From: Dermatemys mawii
Taxonomy: Eukaryota > Chordata > Testudines > Dermatemydidae
Length of the DNA stretch: 64,000 bases
Reading direction: 5' to 3'
NCBI GenBank assembly: GCA_007922305.1
Contig: ML677373.1
Location: 19,797,817-19,861,816 of the forward strand
Numbering within the stretch: the first letter of the stretch is position 1; the number at the start of each line of letters is the position of its first letter. Position numbers and translations under genes: made by a program. The notes beneath the pieces are model-generated. The model made no database searches and was not told the origin of the DNA. It was given only the letters and a program-made list of their open reading frames with translations. Shown here one piece after another: positions 38,755 to 49,763 of this stretch.

Positions 38755-38930
38755 CTGGAATGGATTACCTAGGGAGGTGGTGGAATCTCCTTCCTTAGAG
38801 GTTTTTAAGGTCAGGCTTGATAAAGCCCTGGCTGGGATGATTTAGTTGGGGATTGGTCCTGCTTTGAGCAGGGAGTTGGACTAGATACCTCCTGAGTTCC
38901 CTTCCAACCCTGAGATTCTATAAGTCTATA
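38755..38930 (+). mobile_element. CR1 LINE 3' end
   Basis: CTAGGGAGGTGGTGGAATCT, CTTAGAGGTTTTTAAGGTCA and GAGTTGGACTAGATACCTCC, then TTCCAACCCTGAGATTCTAT, form the classic CR1 3' end. It is heavily 5' truncated. Its 5' edge touches the hairpin at 38672-38747. Confidence 0.85.
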
Positions 38931-40747
38931 GGTCACTCAGGCCTGGTACCAGCCAAATCTTTGCAAACCCTCAAGGCAGGGTAGAGAGCCGCTCTAGGCT
39001 GGGACCTTCCCTGCTCCAGAGCAACCAGGGGGTGGAGCACCAAGTCCAAGCCTCTTTTCTCCTAGGGAAGATAGTCTAAAGAGTGTACTTGTCTCTGTCA
39101 CGGCCGTGCCCCTTTCGCCCACAACAGCAGAACTTGATGGTTGGCTCTGTGACCATGGATCTTCAGTCTTCATTGATCTTGCCCTAGCCCATCTCTTATC
39201 TCCCTTTTCCCCCGTGTATTAATGGTGGATACAAGTGGCCCACCCTTAGGGTGACCAGACATCAAGTGTGAAAAATCAGGATGGGGAGTGGGGAGTAATA
39301 GGAACCTATATAAGAAAAAGATCCCAAAATTGGGACTGTCCCTATAAAATCAGGGCATTTAGTCCCTTAACCACAGTGCCCTGCTTCTTGGCCTGCAGGG
39401 AACAATGACCCCTATGCACATAGGGCTCTTGGCCTCCTGCCTCATTCCTTCACCCTCCCCAAGGGAGTGGAACTAACATAAGCGAATAGAAGCCCATAGC
39501 AAATACACATGGAAAACAGGAAGAACAGCAAATCCACAGGCAAGATGCTAGTCTCATTGTGTAGGGCACAACAGGAAGATTCTCAGACACTTGGGTGATG
39601 AGGAGATATAACAACCCATGGAAAATGGAACCACGTAGAATAGCCAAGAAGTGTGATAGCATGGGGAAAAATATAAAGCAGCCATTTTTTAAAAAAGGGG
39701 GAAAAGACCTTTATCCAAAGAAAAAAGGATAGTTAAACATAAGAGAGGCTCTATATAAAGGCCAGACTAGGAGTGAAGGGCTCAGCCTAATTCATACACA
39801 CCCATTTAACAAGAAAACTCATTGATAAGCAAACCACCTGATGCTTGCACAGCAGAAAAGAAAACACCTGGTTCTGTCTATGGGTTGATAAGCCAATATC
39901 TTTAATCTTGGTTTTTTTCCCTTGATGACTGAAGTACACACTCTGTGAGGCCTTATGCTCCAGCCACATTGGTAATAGTGACAAAGCTTTGATGTCCCCC
40001 TCATTCAACAGAATGTTGTTTAGTTCAAAGCAAAGAACAGAGGCGATTCTTTGCTTTTAAATTATTAGCTCCCTAAGTCTTCTGTAATGATATAGTTTGA
40101 CTGAAGTGTGCAGTTTATTAACTACATAAAGATGATATTATTAGAGCAGAGAAAGGCAGCAGAAAGTTTTGCCTTTCAGATCAGCAGCAGAGGTTTTTGA
40201 TACTTTGATCTCAATCAATGCTCAATGTCTTTGTGAGACAGAGGGAGCAGCAGAAGTTACCTTTGGCACCACGGCTACATCAATTATTTAGCTCTTTTTC
40301 ATATAAATTAAAGTGTTTTTCAACTTTTACCCCAATTTCTGCTTTTGTTTTTTCCCCAGTTGATGGCTGGGGGAGGAGCGGAAGGCTGACTAAAAATGTC
40401 TGGCTGCGTACGCTAATAATAATCACATGGACCTTTCCTACATCCCAGTACTGAGCTCCTGTCTTAGATGAGCCTCTTCAGAGTTGAGGTGATGGATTCA
40501 TGATTACAACAATGGAAGGGTGGTGCTGGTTGATTTGTTTTTTAACCCTATGGTTATGGGGGTTGTTAAAACAGATATTGCCACGGCCATCCTCAATTTT
40601 TTTCTTGGAATGTCCCAGTGTTGTTGATGGAGCTGATGGACACCACAGTAAAAAGGCCACTCCCTTGTCTCTATGACAGCTCCAACGAGGGATACATAAT
40701 GCAACAATGGGGAATTTTAAGAACCAGGTACCAGCTATCTTCTTGGC
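38931..40747. other. Mostly unassigned DNA
   Basis: Besides the MITE at 39245 nothing is recognised. Confidence 0.5.
39245..39362. mobile_element. MITE with GGGTGACCAGA end, 3' end lost
   Basis: AGGGTGACCAGACATCAAGT, GTGAAAAATCAGGATGGGGA, TAATAGGAACCTATATAAGA and GGGACTGTCCCTATAAAATC are the order I recall for a very common turtle MITE. The second terminal repeat is missing or mutated. Confidence 0.6.
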
Positions 40748-40850
40748 TGACAAACTGAGGATTGAACTAGGGACCTTTAGAGATGAAAGCAGGAGCGGCT
40801 ACGCCTTAAGCTAAAGGACCAAGCTTCCTTAACATGGGCTGTAACAGACT
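40748..40850 (-). mobile_element. tRNA-like SINE or pseudogene, reverse orientation
   Basis: The stretch GAGGATTGAACTAGGGACCT reverses to a B-box-like CTAGTTCAATCC. GCTACGCCTTAAGCTAAAGG and GGGCTGTAACAGACTCAAAC follow. I recall this arrangement as a turtle tRNA-derived repeat. The cloverleaf is not intact. Confidence 0.5.
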
Positions 40851-40859
40851 CAAACCTAA

Positions 40860-41250
40860 ACCTAGGCAAAATGTTTCAGCCTAAACTTTTCTTTTCCCTG
40901 AAAACATGCACATTTGGGTCAACTGAAAATTTTGCAAAGTCATGTTGAATATGCCAAATTGTAGGGAAAAAATCAAACATTGTCTTAATGAAACGGTTTG
41001 ACTTTGAAACAACTTTTTGTTTCAATTCTTACTTCAATTTTATTTTTCAAAAACATTTTAAAAAATCAAAACTAAAATTAAACATTTTGGGTCAAACCAA
41101 ATGTTCTGTCTGAACTGAAACAATTCTCCCTCCGTCCCATTCACACACTTTTCTGGGTTGCCAAAAAACTCAACATATTTTTTGTTTCTGGTCGAACTGA
41201 AACTAAATATTGTTTTGATTTTTTTGACCAATAGATCAAAAAATCAGTTA
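40860..41250. repeat. AT-rich dispersed repeat, copy C (longest)
   Basis: AATGTTTCAGCCTAAACTTT, CGGTTTGACTTTGAAACAAC, TTTTGTTTCAATTCTTACTT, CATTTTGGGTCAAACCAAAT and GGTCGAACTGAAACTAAATA recur with inversions. This is the most complete of three copies. No coding sequence is seen. Confidence 0.5.
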
Positions 41251-41384
41251 TTTGCTCAGTGGACTGGCCATAGAGAGGACCTATGACACATCCGCAATAG
41301 GTTACACGAGCTGAGTAGACACAGCCTGTGTGCATTAGATGAGCTGGTGAAATAGAACATAATTATGTTACCTAATGATACTGT

Positions 41385-41505
41385 TTCCTTTCACTTGCGC
41401 TAATAATACTTTGCATTTCTGTAGCCCTCTTTCATTCAAAGATCTGAAAACCCCTTATTTTAACCCTCACTAGATCACACAAATTATTATCCCCATTTAG
41501 GGGCT
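41385..41505 (-). mobile_element. MIR-type tail fragment, reverse orientation
   Basis: TAATAATACTTTGCATTTCT, GTAGCCCTCTTTCATTCAAA and ATTATTATCCCCATTTAGG match the same reversed order as the copy at 35530. Confidence 0.5.
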
Positions 41506-41619
41506 GAACCAATGCCCGATGCAGACAGGAGGCTTCCCATTGGCTTCAGTAGGCATTGAATTAGGTCTTTACACAGCTGCATGCTGAGTGATACAGTGGT
41601 TAATGGCAATTTTTCCCAA

Positions 41620-41845
41620 AACACCTAAGTGATTTGGGGACCTAAGTCGCATTTTCCAAAGTCACTTAGATGTTAAATCCTATTGACTTTCAATGAGCCT
41701 CCTAACAGCCAGATTTGCAAAGGTATTTAGGCTCCTACAGATGCTTAACGACACCTCGCAGGATTTTCAAAAGAGCATAAGCCATTTAGAAGCCTAATGC
41801 CCATTGGCAGAGTTTGGCACCTAACTCCTCTGAGGCTTCTGCAAA
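41620..41845. repeat. Degenerate palindromic repeat cluster (CCTAAGTGACTT type)
   Basis: CACCTAAGTGATTTGGGGAC, AAGTCACTTAGATGTTAAAT, CCTATTGACTTTCAATGAGC, GGTATTTAGGCTCCTACAGA and GATTTTCAAAAGAGCATAAG are alternating and inverted copies of one motif set. The inserted element at 18276-18455 belongs to a related family. Confidence 0.5.
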
Positions 41846-42180
41846 TCCAAGATGTGAGCACACTAAGAAATAGGCATGAATGGCCATTTTTACTTCTGGT
41901 TCAGCGTGGGGGAACTACACTGATTTCAGTGGGGAAGAATGAATATGGCCAGATGTTTTTGTCAGAGCAGTTGTTGTGGAGAGAGACAGTTCCAGAGAAT
42001 TAGCACTCTGCCAAGTCCGCTATGAAGCCATTTTAATGGGTGGGAAGTGGGGGTCAAGGTAAGGGGTGTATCTCTGCAGCCCTGGTTTGCCGACTAATCC
42101 AGAAAAGTTGTATCAAGTGGAAATGTTGAAAGTGCAGCAGGTGAAAATGCAGATAAATTCTGGCCAGAAAACTGAGCTAG

Positions 42181-42368
42181 GGAGAGGCAGTGTGGGGAAG
42201 CAAACTATGCAACAGACTTGGAGCCAGGGCCTACTGATCTCAGTCCTGCCACTGTCTCACTGTGTGGCCTTGGGAAAGTTACTTCATCTCTCTTTAGGCC
42301 TCCGTTTTCTCAGCTGTGAAATAGGGGAGTGATAACAGCTACTCCCCTCACAGGGAAGTTGGGAGAAT
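42181..42368 (+). mobile_element. Amniote SINE (MIR/CORE type)
   Basis: GGCAGTGTGGGGAAGCAAAC, CAGTCCTGCCACTGTCTCAC, TGTGTGGCCTTGGGAAAGTT and CTCAGCTGTGAAATAGGGG give the head and core of a MIR-like SINE on the plus strand. The 3' tail is truncated. Confidence 0.7.
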
Positions 42369-42853
42369 GTCACGTACCAGTGCTGGATGTTGTTATGGGT
42401 AATCAAATGATTCAATGTATTGTACCATTCAGTTTCTTATCCATCCAGGGAAGGGTAGAGTTGGCGACTGTAACATGAAAGCCTCTCCCAAATGGAGACT
42501 GTAACACAACTGCCCCGTGAGCCTTTTAAGCTGTGAGATGAAGGGGGCTGCCATGAGGATAGGAGTTAATGAGCTGGCTGCTACTGTGGTGGATGCAAAA
42601 TGTGAGAAAGGAAATGACACACGCGCTCGCGTCCTGGATTCCTGAGATTCTTTTTCCTTCTATGCCCTGTTTCCCTCCGGAGGGTCCCCTCTCTGTACCA
42701 TCAATACCCTTCCTGGGACGGGGCTGTGGAAAAGATTTGCCTCTCAAGCTCTTGGGTTTTCTATGTCTGAATAGTCCGATCCACTCACCCCTAGGCACCG
42801 GAGCCCGTCCGGGGTCGTGTGAGATTCCACAGCCTATCAGGAAACACCTGGAA

Positions 42854-42931
42854 CCAGATCCTCAGCTGGTGTAAATCAGAAGTCAGGGACATCAAAGGAA
42901 CTACACCGATTTTCACCAACTGAGAATCTGG
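42854..42931. mobile_element. Palindromic MITE, 78 bp
   Basis: CCAGATCCTCAGCTGGTGTA at the left and TCACCAACTGAGAATCTGG at the right are inverted repeats (20 of 23). The centre is about 32 bases. Confidence 0.7.
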
Positions 42932-44789
42932 CCCTGATCCTTCAGACTGTACCCTACAGCATTTTGGGAAGGGGGAGGAAATAACATAGATCTTTGTGGA
43001 GAGCAAAAGCATGAACTCTGGGAGCTTTAATACCCACACAGCACGCTGGAGAGAAACATAATTCTGTTTTCATGGTGATCAAAGTTTTGCAAGAATGAGA
43101 ACACGAGGCGCTGTACCAAGCTGCTATGGCAACATGAATTTTAAAAAGTAAATCGAATTACAAGAACTTCCCTGTCCCTTTTTGGAGCAGCATGGAACAG
43201 CGCCGGGAACCAGTACCACTAAGAGGATCCCATCTAGCAATCACAGCTGCTTCTGAGCCAGGCACGGTTGCAGAATGCATAAACCATGTCACCAGGGAGC
43301 AAGGAGCAGATTCCACTGGTGACTGGATTCCCTGCCCTCTCTGCCCCATTCACAGCCCTAATTAGGCTCTATCCCTCCATCAGGGCATCTTCACAATGTA
43401 TTGGTCCTAATTCTAACTGGGGTGGAGATTCACCCCTGTGCAGAGTGCCAATACAAGACTTATCCACCGCTGAAGTTCCCTGCAAAGGAATTCTTGTAAG
43501 TCCTTCCATTACCACGCCCACCATGGAACATCCGACAGCAAGAACCAGGACAACAAGAGCCGAAATTTCCTGTGCCTACAAGTCAAAAGCAGCTCAGTGG
43601 CAGTAAACCCTGCCTGTGGGATATGCACAGATGTCTGCTTTGCGGGGCGGAGGCGAACGGTAACAGGATCTGAGCGGCTGAAGCTGCTTTATGTGCCTGT
43701 GCTGAACTGGGGATAAAATATCTTCCTTCCCCCCACACACACACACCCCGTCAGCAGGGAGGCAGGTGCCACAGAGACCTACTCGCACTGGGGCAAAGGT
43801 TGTCCTCTGCTGCTGCTGGATTCTTCTTTCTTCTGTCAGCCAGCAGCAGGGAACTTTCTGAGCCGCTGCCCACAGGGAGCGATCACTTTCCCCAGTCATT
43901 AACCTTACACGTCCTTCACGTTATCGGAATAGTTTGGATGTCTAAGTTACTGCAGCCAGCTAATTCCTTCGCCAGGTGACTTCAGCCAGCTTTAAAGGGG
44001 CTACCGCACAGCAAGGGCACTTGAACAACCGGAGCCAAAAGCATGCCAAGCTGTTGTGCTAGCTGAGTGCAGCAACGCGAGCACATCTCAGAGCTGTCTA
44101 GGCATCTGAGGCCTCCAGAGGGTAACTGATGAGGTTCCACCCCCGTGTCCACCTCTCAAAGGTGTTTGCATCCTGGAGCTGATCAGTGTTAGTACAGGCT
44201 GTGACATTGAAGCCCCCTCTCTGAGTGCACATTTAAATCTCACCTACCTACACCCCATTTTGTGGGATTAAGGGGTGCATAGATCTGTCACTGGCCCTGG
44301 GCACAGAGGCCAATTTCACCCTCTGTGCACAAAGCAGGATCAGCATAGACAGTAGCCACAACAGGCCAAGTGTCTTCTGTACGGCCACCAGTTTGCCTTG
44401 CCCCTAATCTGGAGGCCCCATTAGAACTGTACAATCTCCAGCCCCGTTCAGCTCTGGGTCTCTCCGCTGATATTCCCAAGAGCAGGGAAGATTGTTGTGT
44501 GTCCACTAGGGACGGGAAGGAGTGGCCATGGGTCACTCAATGGTCACCCCAGGGCAGTAGCTTTTGGTCACGTCTGTTGGCGTTACTGGAAAGCCAGGGC
44601 TGACCCGTGATCAGTCTACTCTCTATCACACTCATGGAAAATAACCAAGTCAAATTCTTTTGTTCAAAATACCTAGAAATGAAATGTTGATGTCCATCAA
44701 AATCTGCAAAAAGCAAAAATCTAGGCTGGGATTCCCAATGCAAAGCTCTCTTTCCCTTAGGCCTTTGAGCCTAGTTGTAACCCAAGAAT
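42932..44789. other. Unassigned DNA
   Basis: No gene-like structure is visible. A short CA run lies at 43733-43746. Confidence 0.5.
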
Positions 44790-44880
44790 TATTATCTATT
44801 TGTATTACCATAGTACATAGGAGTCTGGGTTATGGAGCAGAACTCCATTGTGCTAGGCGCTGTACAATCAATTCCACCCT
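44790..44880 (-). repeat. Amniote SINE tail, reverse
   Basis: TTGTATTACCATAGTACATA, GGAGTCTGGG and CCATTGTGCTAGGCGCTGTA are the reversed tail of the SINE family seen at 14698 and 58507. Confidence 0.65.
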
Positions 44881-44939
44881 GAAGAGGTCAGTGTTTGCAG
44901 AACCCACTGCTGCAATGAGGAATTTCTGGTCTACTCCAG

Positions 44940-45030
44940 ATCTGTTTGCCCGTAAGTACTTTGGGGCAGAGAATGCCATGATTACTGTGTACGATACAGC
45001 AAGGAGCACACTGTTGGTGCTACACAAAAA
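44940..45030 (+). repeat. Amniote SINE tail, forward
   Basis: GTAAGTACTTTGGGGCAGAG and GTTGGTGCTACACAAAAAG match the forward tail. It faces the reversed copy 60 bases to the left. The 184-residue plus-strand frame over both tails is fortuitous. Confidence 0.5.
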
Positions 45031-45405
45031 GAGAACAAGCTGTCGGGGATGGCCATGGAGAATCAACGCACCGAGCAGTTATAGTGGCGTGGTAAGCTCC
45101 TGGGGAGCTCACAAAGCTCAGAGGATAATGTCAGAGCTCAACACAGAATCGAATCCCTGTTCAGATATGTGTGGGAAGTGTGAGAAACCCACTGCAGGTG
45201 GTTGCGATCAGTAGCCATCCCTGGTGTGTCTAAGCACTCTACACAGCCTTACAGATAGGAGGAAACCACATGGATAGGACTGGGTCCTAAATAACCATGT
45301 TTACCAACAACATACAAGCACACATGTCCTATCTACATGTATACACCGCTACTCCGTTAGGTTCTGGTAGCTTCTGCAACAGAAGAGGAAGGTAGCCCAT
45401 GACAG

Positions 45406-45764
45406 CAGAGGTTCTCAACCTTTTTCTTTCTTTTTGACACCCCCTCCCCCAACATGCTATAAAAACTCCTTGGCCACCTGTGCCACAAGATCTGGTTTTC
45501 TGCATATAAAAGTCAGGCCTGGTGTTAGGGGGCAGCAAGCAGGGCAATTGCCTGGGGCCCCAAGCCACAGGGTTCCCCCCTCGAAGCTACATTGCTCAGG
45601 CCTCTGCTTCAGCCCCAAGTGGCGGGGCTCAGGAATCTGGGCTTCAGACCCATGCGGTGGGGCTTTGGCTTTCTGCCCTGGACCCCAGAAAATCAAATGC
45701 TGGCCCCACTTGGAGGCCCCCCTGAAACCTGCTCATGGCCCGGACCCCTGGTTGAGAACTGCTG
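45406..45764. mobile_element. Non-autonomous hAT-type DNA transposon with 8-bp target duplication
   Basis: The left end CAGAGGTTCTCAACC and right end GGTTGAGAACTGCTG are inverted repeats matching at 13 of 15 positions. They resemble the CAG-GTTCTCAA ends of vertebrate hAT elements. The flanks CATGACAG (45398-45405) and CATTAGAG (45765-45772) match at six of eight bases, the 8-bp duplication expected for hAT. The 359-bp interior is GC-rich and contains no transposase. The short open frames within it are not genes. Confidence 0.75.
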
Positions 45765-45772
45765 CATTAGAG

Positions 45773-46924
45773 GACTCCCCAACTATTGAAAGAGATGCTC
45801 CCCAATTCCGCTACACCACAAAGTTGCCCTAAAACTGTGAGTACTGGGTTCTATATTACCCCTGCGCATAGCAAGTACAGCAGAGTAACTTGTAACACAC
45901 ACAGTGTTAATGACGGCAGATTACACCACGTTTGTCACACTGACGTCAGAGATGACCATTGTCTAACGAAGAGCAGTGGGAGCAGATCCTTCCAGTAATT
46001 AGAAGTGACTCAGGGAGAGGACATGTTTTCATGTCTCTTTTCAAATCTGCTGCTCTTGGAGTATTTTCGTTTAAGGGGGAAGCTCAACCATGAGGAGCTA
46101 GTTTTCTCTGTTCAAAGTCCGAGCCAAATCCAACTCCAAACTCCCAAGGCAGGCAATGGCACTTTTGACTGCAAGCTCTGGCCTGAGTTATGCTATACTG
46201 AAGATATTTTTTCCAGGATAAAATAAACGTTGGATCATATTGCCAGCGGCTTGACACTTTGAACAGAAGGGATTGTCAATACACTCAGCCTCTGGAAGCA
46301 GGGAATGAGAGCTGGGGTCAGAACAGAACAAAACCCAGTGTTATAAAACAGCAGCTCTTTTTCATAGATGAGCTTTGCATAATATTTTGTCTCTTGTAAT
46401 TAAAGGGTAAACGATAACCGTTCGGCACAGGGTCAGCGAGACGCCCGGGGTAGGCTGTGTTGCTGCTGGCTTAGGCTATTAGTTGCAATGATTGTGCTAA
46501 CGTCCACCTGAGTTTAAGACTGCAGGCAGATTGGTACAAAACAGCGAAGAGCGGCTTCTGAACAAAGACGTGTGCCCAGCCGCTGACCAGAAACCGCTGC
46601 ACGATTCCCTTCTTCCCTTTGTGAAACTGTCTATACCCAAGAATAGCCAACTAGGTGCTTGTGGCTTTCCTATACCCAGCAGGCACATGAGGATTTGCTG
46701 ATTGACTCTCAACTTTCCAGTATTCTTCAGTCCCAGGGATGGTGGCCTTGAATGTACAAGACAGTTAAAGTAAGTTAAAATCTTCGCAGGTTCCAGACTC
46801 CAGCAGGGGTCTAGCTTCCCTCCTCACAAAGGGGTGAAAGAGGGGAGAAGTGGGAATGGGAGTTGCCAGAAGGCCTCAGTATCATAGTGGGAGTCACCAT
46901 AAATGAGCGTGGCTGATTAAAAGG
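45773..46924. other. Unassigned DNA
   Basis: No recognised feature. Confidence 0.5.
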
Positions 46925-47110
46925 CAACATGTCTAAAGCAGACAGAAGGGAATACATTTATATGCAATATATCACAAACCTGCGGAACTCACTGCTGTAG
47001 GATGTTGGGGATGAAAACAGCTGAGGAAGTGCTCTAAAAAAGTATATGAACATGAACATCTACAGTGACACTTGCTAGAATAAAATGGTGAGGGAACCAT
47101 CAGTCATCAT
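46925..47110 (+). mobile_element. CR1 ORF2 fragment, strongly diverged
   Basis: ACAAACCTGCGGAACTCACT and GTAGGATGTTGGGGATGAAA correspond to the end of CR1 ORF2. The frame is degraded and both ends are indistinct. Confidence 0.55.
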
Positions 47111-47194
47111 GCTTCAAGCCATAAACTCACAAACAATCAGTGTCAGCTAGAAAATTGGTACAGCATTACTCATTGGGCACTGCTTGTTGTCAAA

Positions 47195-47296
47195 GGCCCC
47201 AGTTCAGGAAAGCATTTAACTTTAAGCATGTGCTTAAATCCTACTGAGGCCAATGGGACTGGAGCACATCATTAACTGCTTTCCTGAACTGGGCCC
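47195..47296. mobile_element. Palindromic MITE, nearly perfect ends
   Basis: The left arm GGCCCCAGTTCAGGAAAGCA (47195 onward) and the right arm TGCTTTCCTGAACTGGGCCC (ending 47296) are inverted repeats matching at 23 of 26 positions. The centre holds CTACTGAGGCCAATGGGACT. The element has no coding capacity and would fold back on itself along its length. Confidence 0.75.
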
Positions 47297-48055
47297 AAGA
47301 CCAGGCTTCCAGAATAGATGGACTATTGCTCAGCTCCTGAGTAACAATCCCTGTTTGGAAGGTTTCCTTCTCGGGGAAGCTATTTTGCAGCTAGTGCTGG
47401 GAGAGGGAGGGAGGGATGTTGCACCTTTGGGCTCCTGTCTGATTCTCTTCTGGTCTTTGGGACCCCTGGGCGTGTTTCTCTGCCAAAGCAGCTACAACTC
47501 TAACAGGGTAAGGCCAGTTCTGAAACATCTCCAGCTGTGTCTGACCAATTGCTAGCTCACCTTGTCCCCCATACAGGTTGGGGAAGCTGTCCTCAGGATT
47601 CACAGCATGACTCGGTGAGTTTCAAACAGGCCAGGCCAGTAGCACTGTGGTCTGCGCTCCCAGGCAGGAGACCTGGTGTCATTCGAATTCCCTCCTCTTG
47701 CTCCCTGGGCTGACAGCAAGTGTGCTCAGCCCTGAAGTCAGATAGAGGTGGCTTGTTCTGCTATGTCGACCCTGGCTGATGAAGGAGCTGCGTTGATGGG
47801 CTCCTCCCCTCCCTTCTCGACCAGAACTGCATCCCCCATCTTTGCCATATGCTGCTGTCTGTCAGGATCCATCGCTATACAGGGACATGAGTGCCCAGTA
47901 CAGGAAGCTCCCCTTCCCCCCACCTCTCTTTCATATCTAAATTAAACACTGGAATTGGAACTGTCCCAGTGAAATAAAGGCCAGGTGGCAAAGCCCAGCT
48001 GGAAAGTTTTAAGGCTGAAGTCAATATATTACATAGGTACTCTCTGCTGTCCCCC

Positions 48056-48169
48056 ATCTCTCTCTCTCACTCCCCCCCACACACCTTCCCTCTCTCTCAT
48101 CCACACACCCATCTTTCTCGGTCTCTCACTCACACACCCCACACCTGGTCTCTCTCTCTCTCTCTCTCT
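48056..48169 (+). repeat. CT/CA-rich microsatellite cluster
   Basis: Three TCTCTC blocks are separated by CACACACC and C-runs. The longest pure (TC)n run lies at about 48149-48169. Confidence 0.8.
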
Positions 48170-49731
48170 TCCCCAAATATCAGTTTGAACTCAACAGTGA
48201 GCCTTGTAAGGCCACATCATCTCCAGAGCTGGATGCGCTGAACCCCAGTCCCCAGCAGAGGGCAGTAACTCTCTAAGGAAAATGGACGAGGACCCTTGAC
48301 TGGCCTGAGAGTCTTGCAGAATCTCCGCCCTGGTGGGGCCATCTTGTGACCCCAGCCGGTGCCGTGGGAGCCTAGGCCAGGATCCCGGCATTAGAAAACT
48401 CCCTGCCTATAATAACCAGGCAGCAGGAGCCTGGTTTGGGCCCAGGAGTGTTTGAAATCTGGGAGGGACTATGATTTAAATAATTGGCCCAGTTCTCCAC
48501 CCACGTACACCAGGTCTGCCCAGTGCCGACTTCAGCCAGGTCCCTCCTGGTTCTCGCCAAGGCCACTGAGAGGAGAATCCGCCTCTGTTTGTGGGCACTC
48601 TGGCAGCTCCCAAGAGCGGGAGGGGAACATCTCACATCTACCTGACACAGGGGCAGGATGGAAAAATCCCTGAGGGAGCTACATCCTGCTACGAGCGTGG
48701 GTCACTATGACAGGCCCATGTCAGGTGTGGGGCACTGGGAGAGCTCCAAAGACCCTCCCCCCTCCGCCTTCCCCCACCACCCTTAAAAACAAGCTCCCTG
48801 AGAGGGGATTAAAGAAGAGAGGTTGTCCTACTACAGCTTTGTCAAGCTGGGCTCCATTCAATGATTCCACTGGCGTCCCTCTGGCCCATCCCAGCTTTAT
48901 TTATCTGTGTTAATCAAAAGCAAGTGGCGATGGGCCTGAGCCAGAATCGTGAATCTGAACAGCCTCAGCTTTGTGATGGGAGACGAGGCAGGGTGGAATT
49001 CACACATCACACTTGCGTGTCAGACCTCGGCCCACGACTAAAGAGAAGGACTCGAAAGCAGATCTTCACCTGAAGCAGCCAATACAATGACCTGCGTGGG
49101 GCTCAGCCAAGCACAATGCATTAAACAGCAGCCTTTCCGTCCAGCTACGGAAATCAGGTCCATGTTATTGCGGGCAGGAGCGGTTAAGACTTTAAATGCT
49201 GCAGTAGGAATCAGCGTGTTGAACTATTTTAAATCAACAGGGACATATCTCCACATACCATTAGAAAATACAAAGTAAAGCCAACATCTACAGCCACGGG
49301 GCCTATTTACAAAACACCCAAAGTTAATCTGTGATTATACATGGACTCGCCTGTAGAAACTGAGAAGACTCTCTTGATGTACTGACACCATACAAGGAAG
49401 GCAATGTTCTAATGCTCCCGGCAGAGATGCAGTTAAGGCGTGGGACAACATATGAATTTCATGTTCAGATGGGCCCAATCTACCAAATTTGGATTTAGGG
49501 CCAATCCCAATCTTCCCAAACCTTCAGAAGGGTGGTTGGATTCAGCCTGTCAAGGCTCATCTTGGCACTGAAGGCCTATTGGAGGTAAGTGGGGGATAAG
49601 AAGTCCTTTGCTCTTTGTTTTCTGTGGGGTTCACTTTTGTTGTTGGCTAGTGGGTTATGCCAATCCATCTAATTTACTGTTGTCCCATGAGGATGTCTGA
49701 TCTTAGATTCCCCCCACCCCCATCCCATCAG

Positions 49732-49763
49732 AGTTACATTGCTTTAAAGTTACATTGCTTTAA
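49732..49763 (+). repeat. 16-bp perfect tandem duplication
   Basis: AGTTACATTGCTTTAA occurs twice in direct succession. Confidence 0.75.

Noticed and set aside
44660..45214. 184-codon plus-strand open frame
   Set aside because: Covers two opposed SINE tails, so the frame is a by-product of repeats.
49520..49590. Plus-strand exon-like segment between CCTTCAG and GAG|GTAAGT
   Set aside because: No neighbouring plus-strand exons, and the peptide is not distinctive. Chance splice sites are common at this scale.
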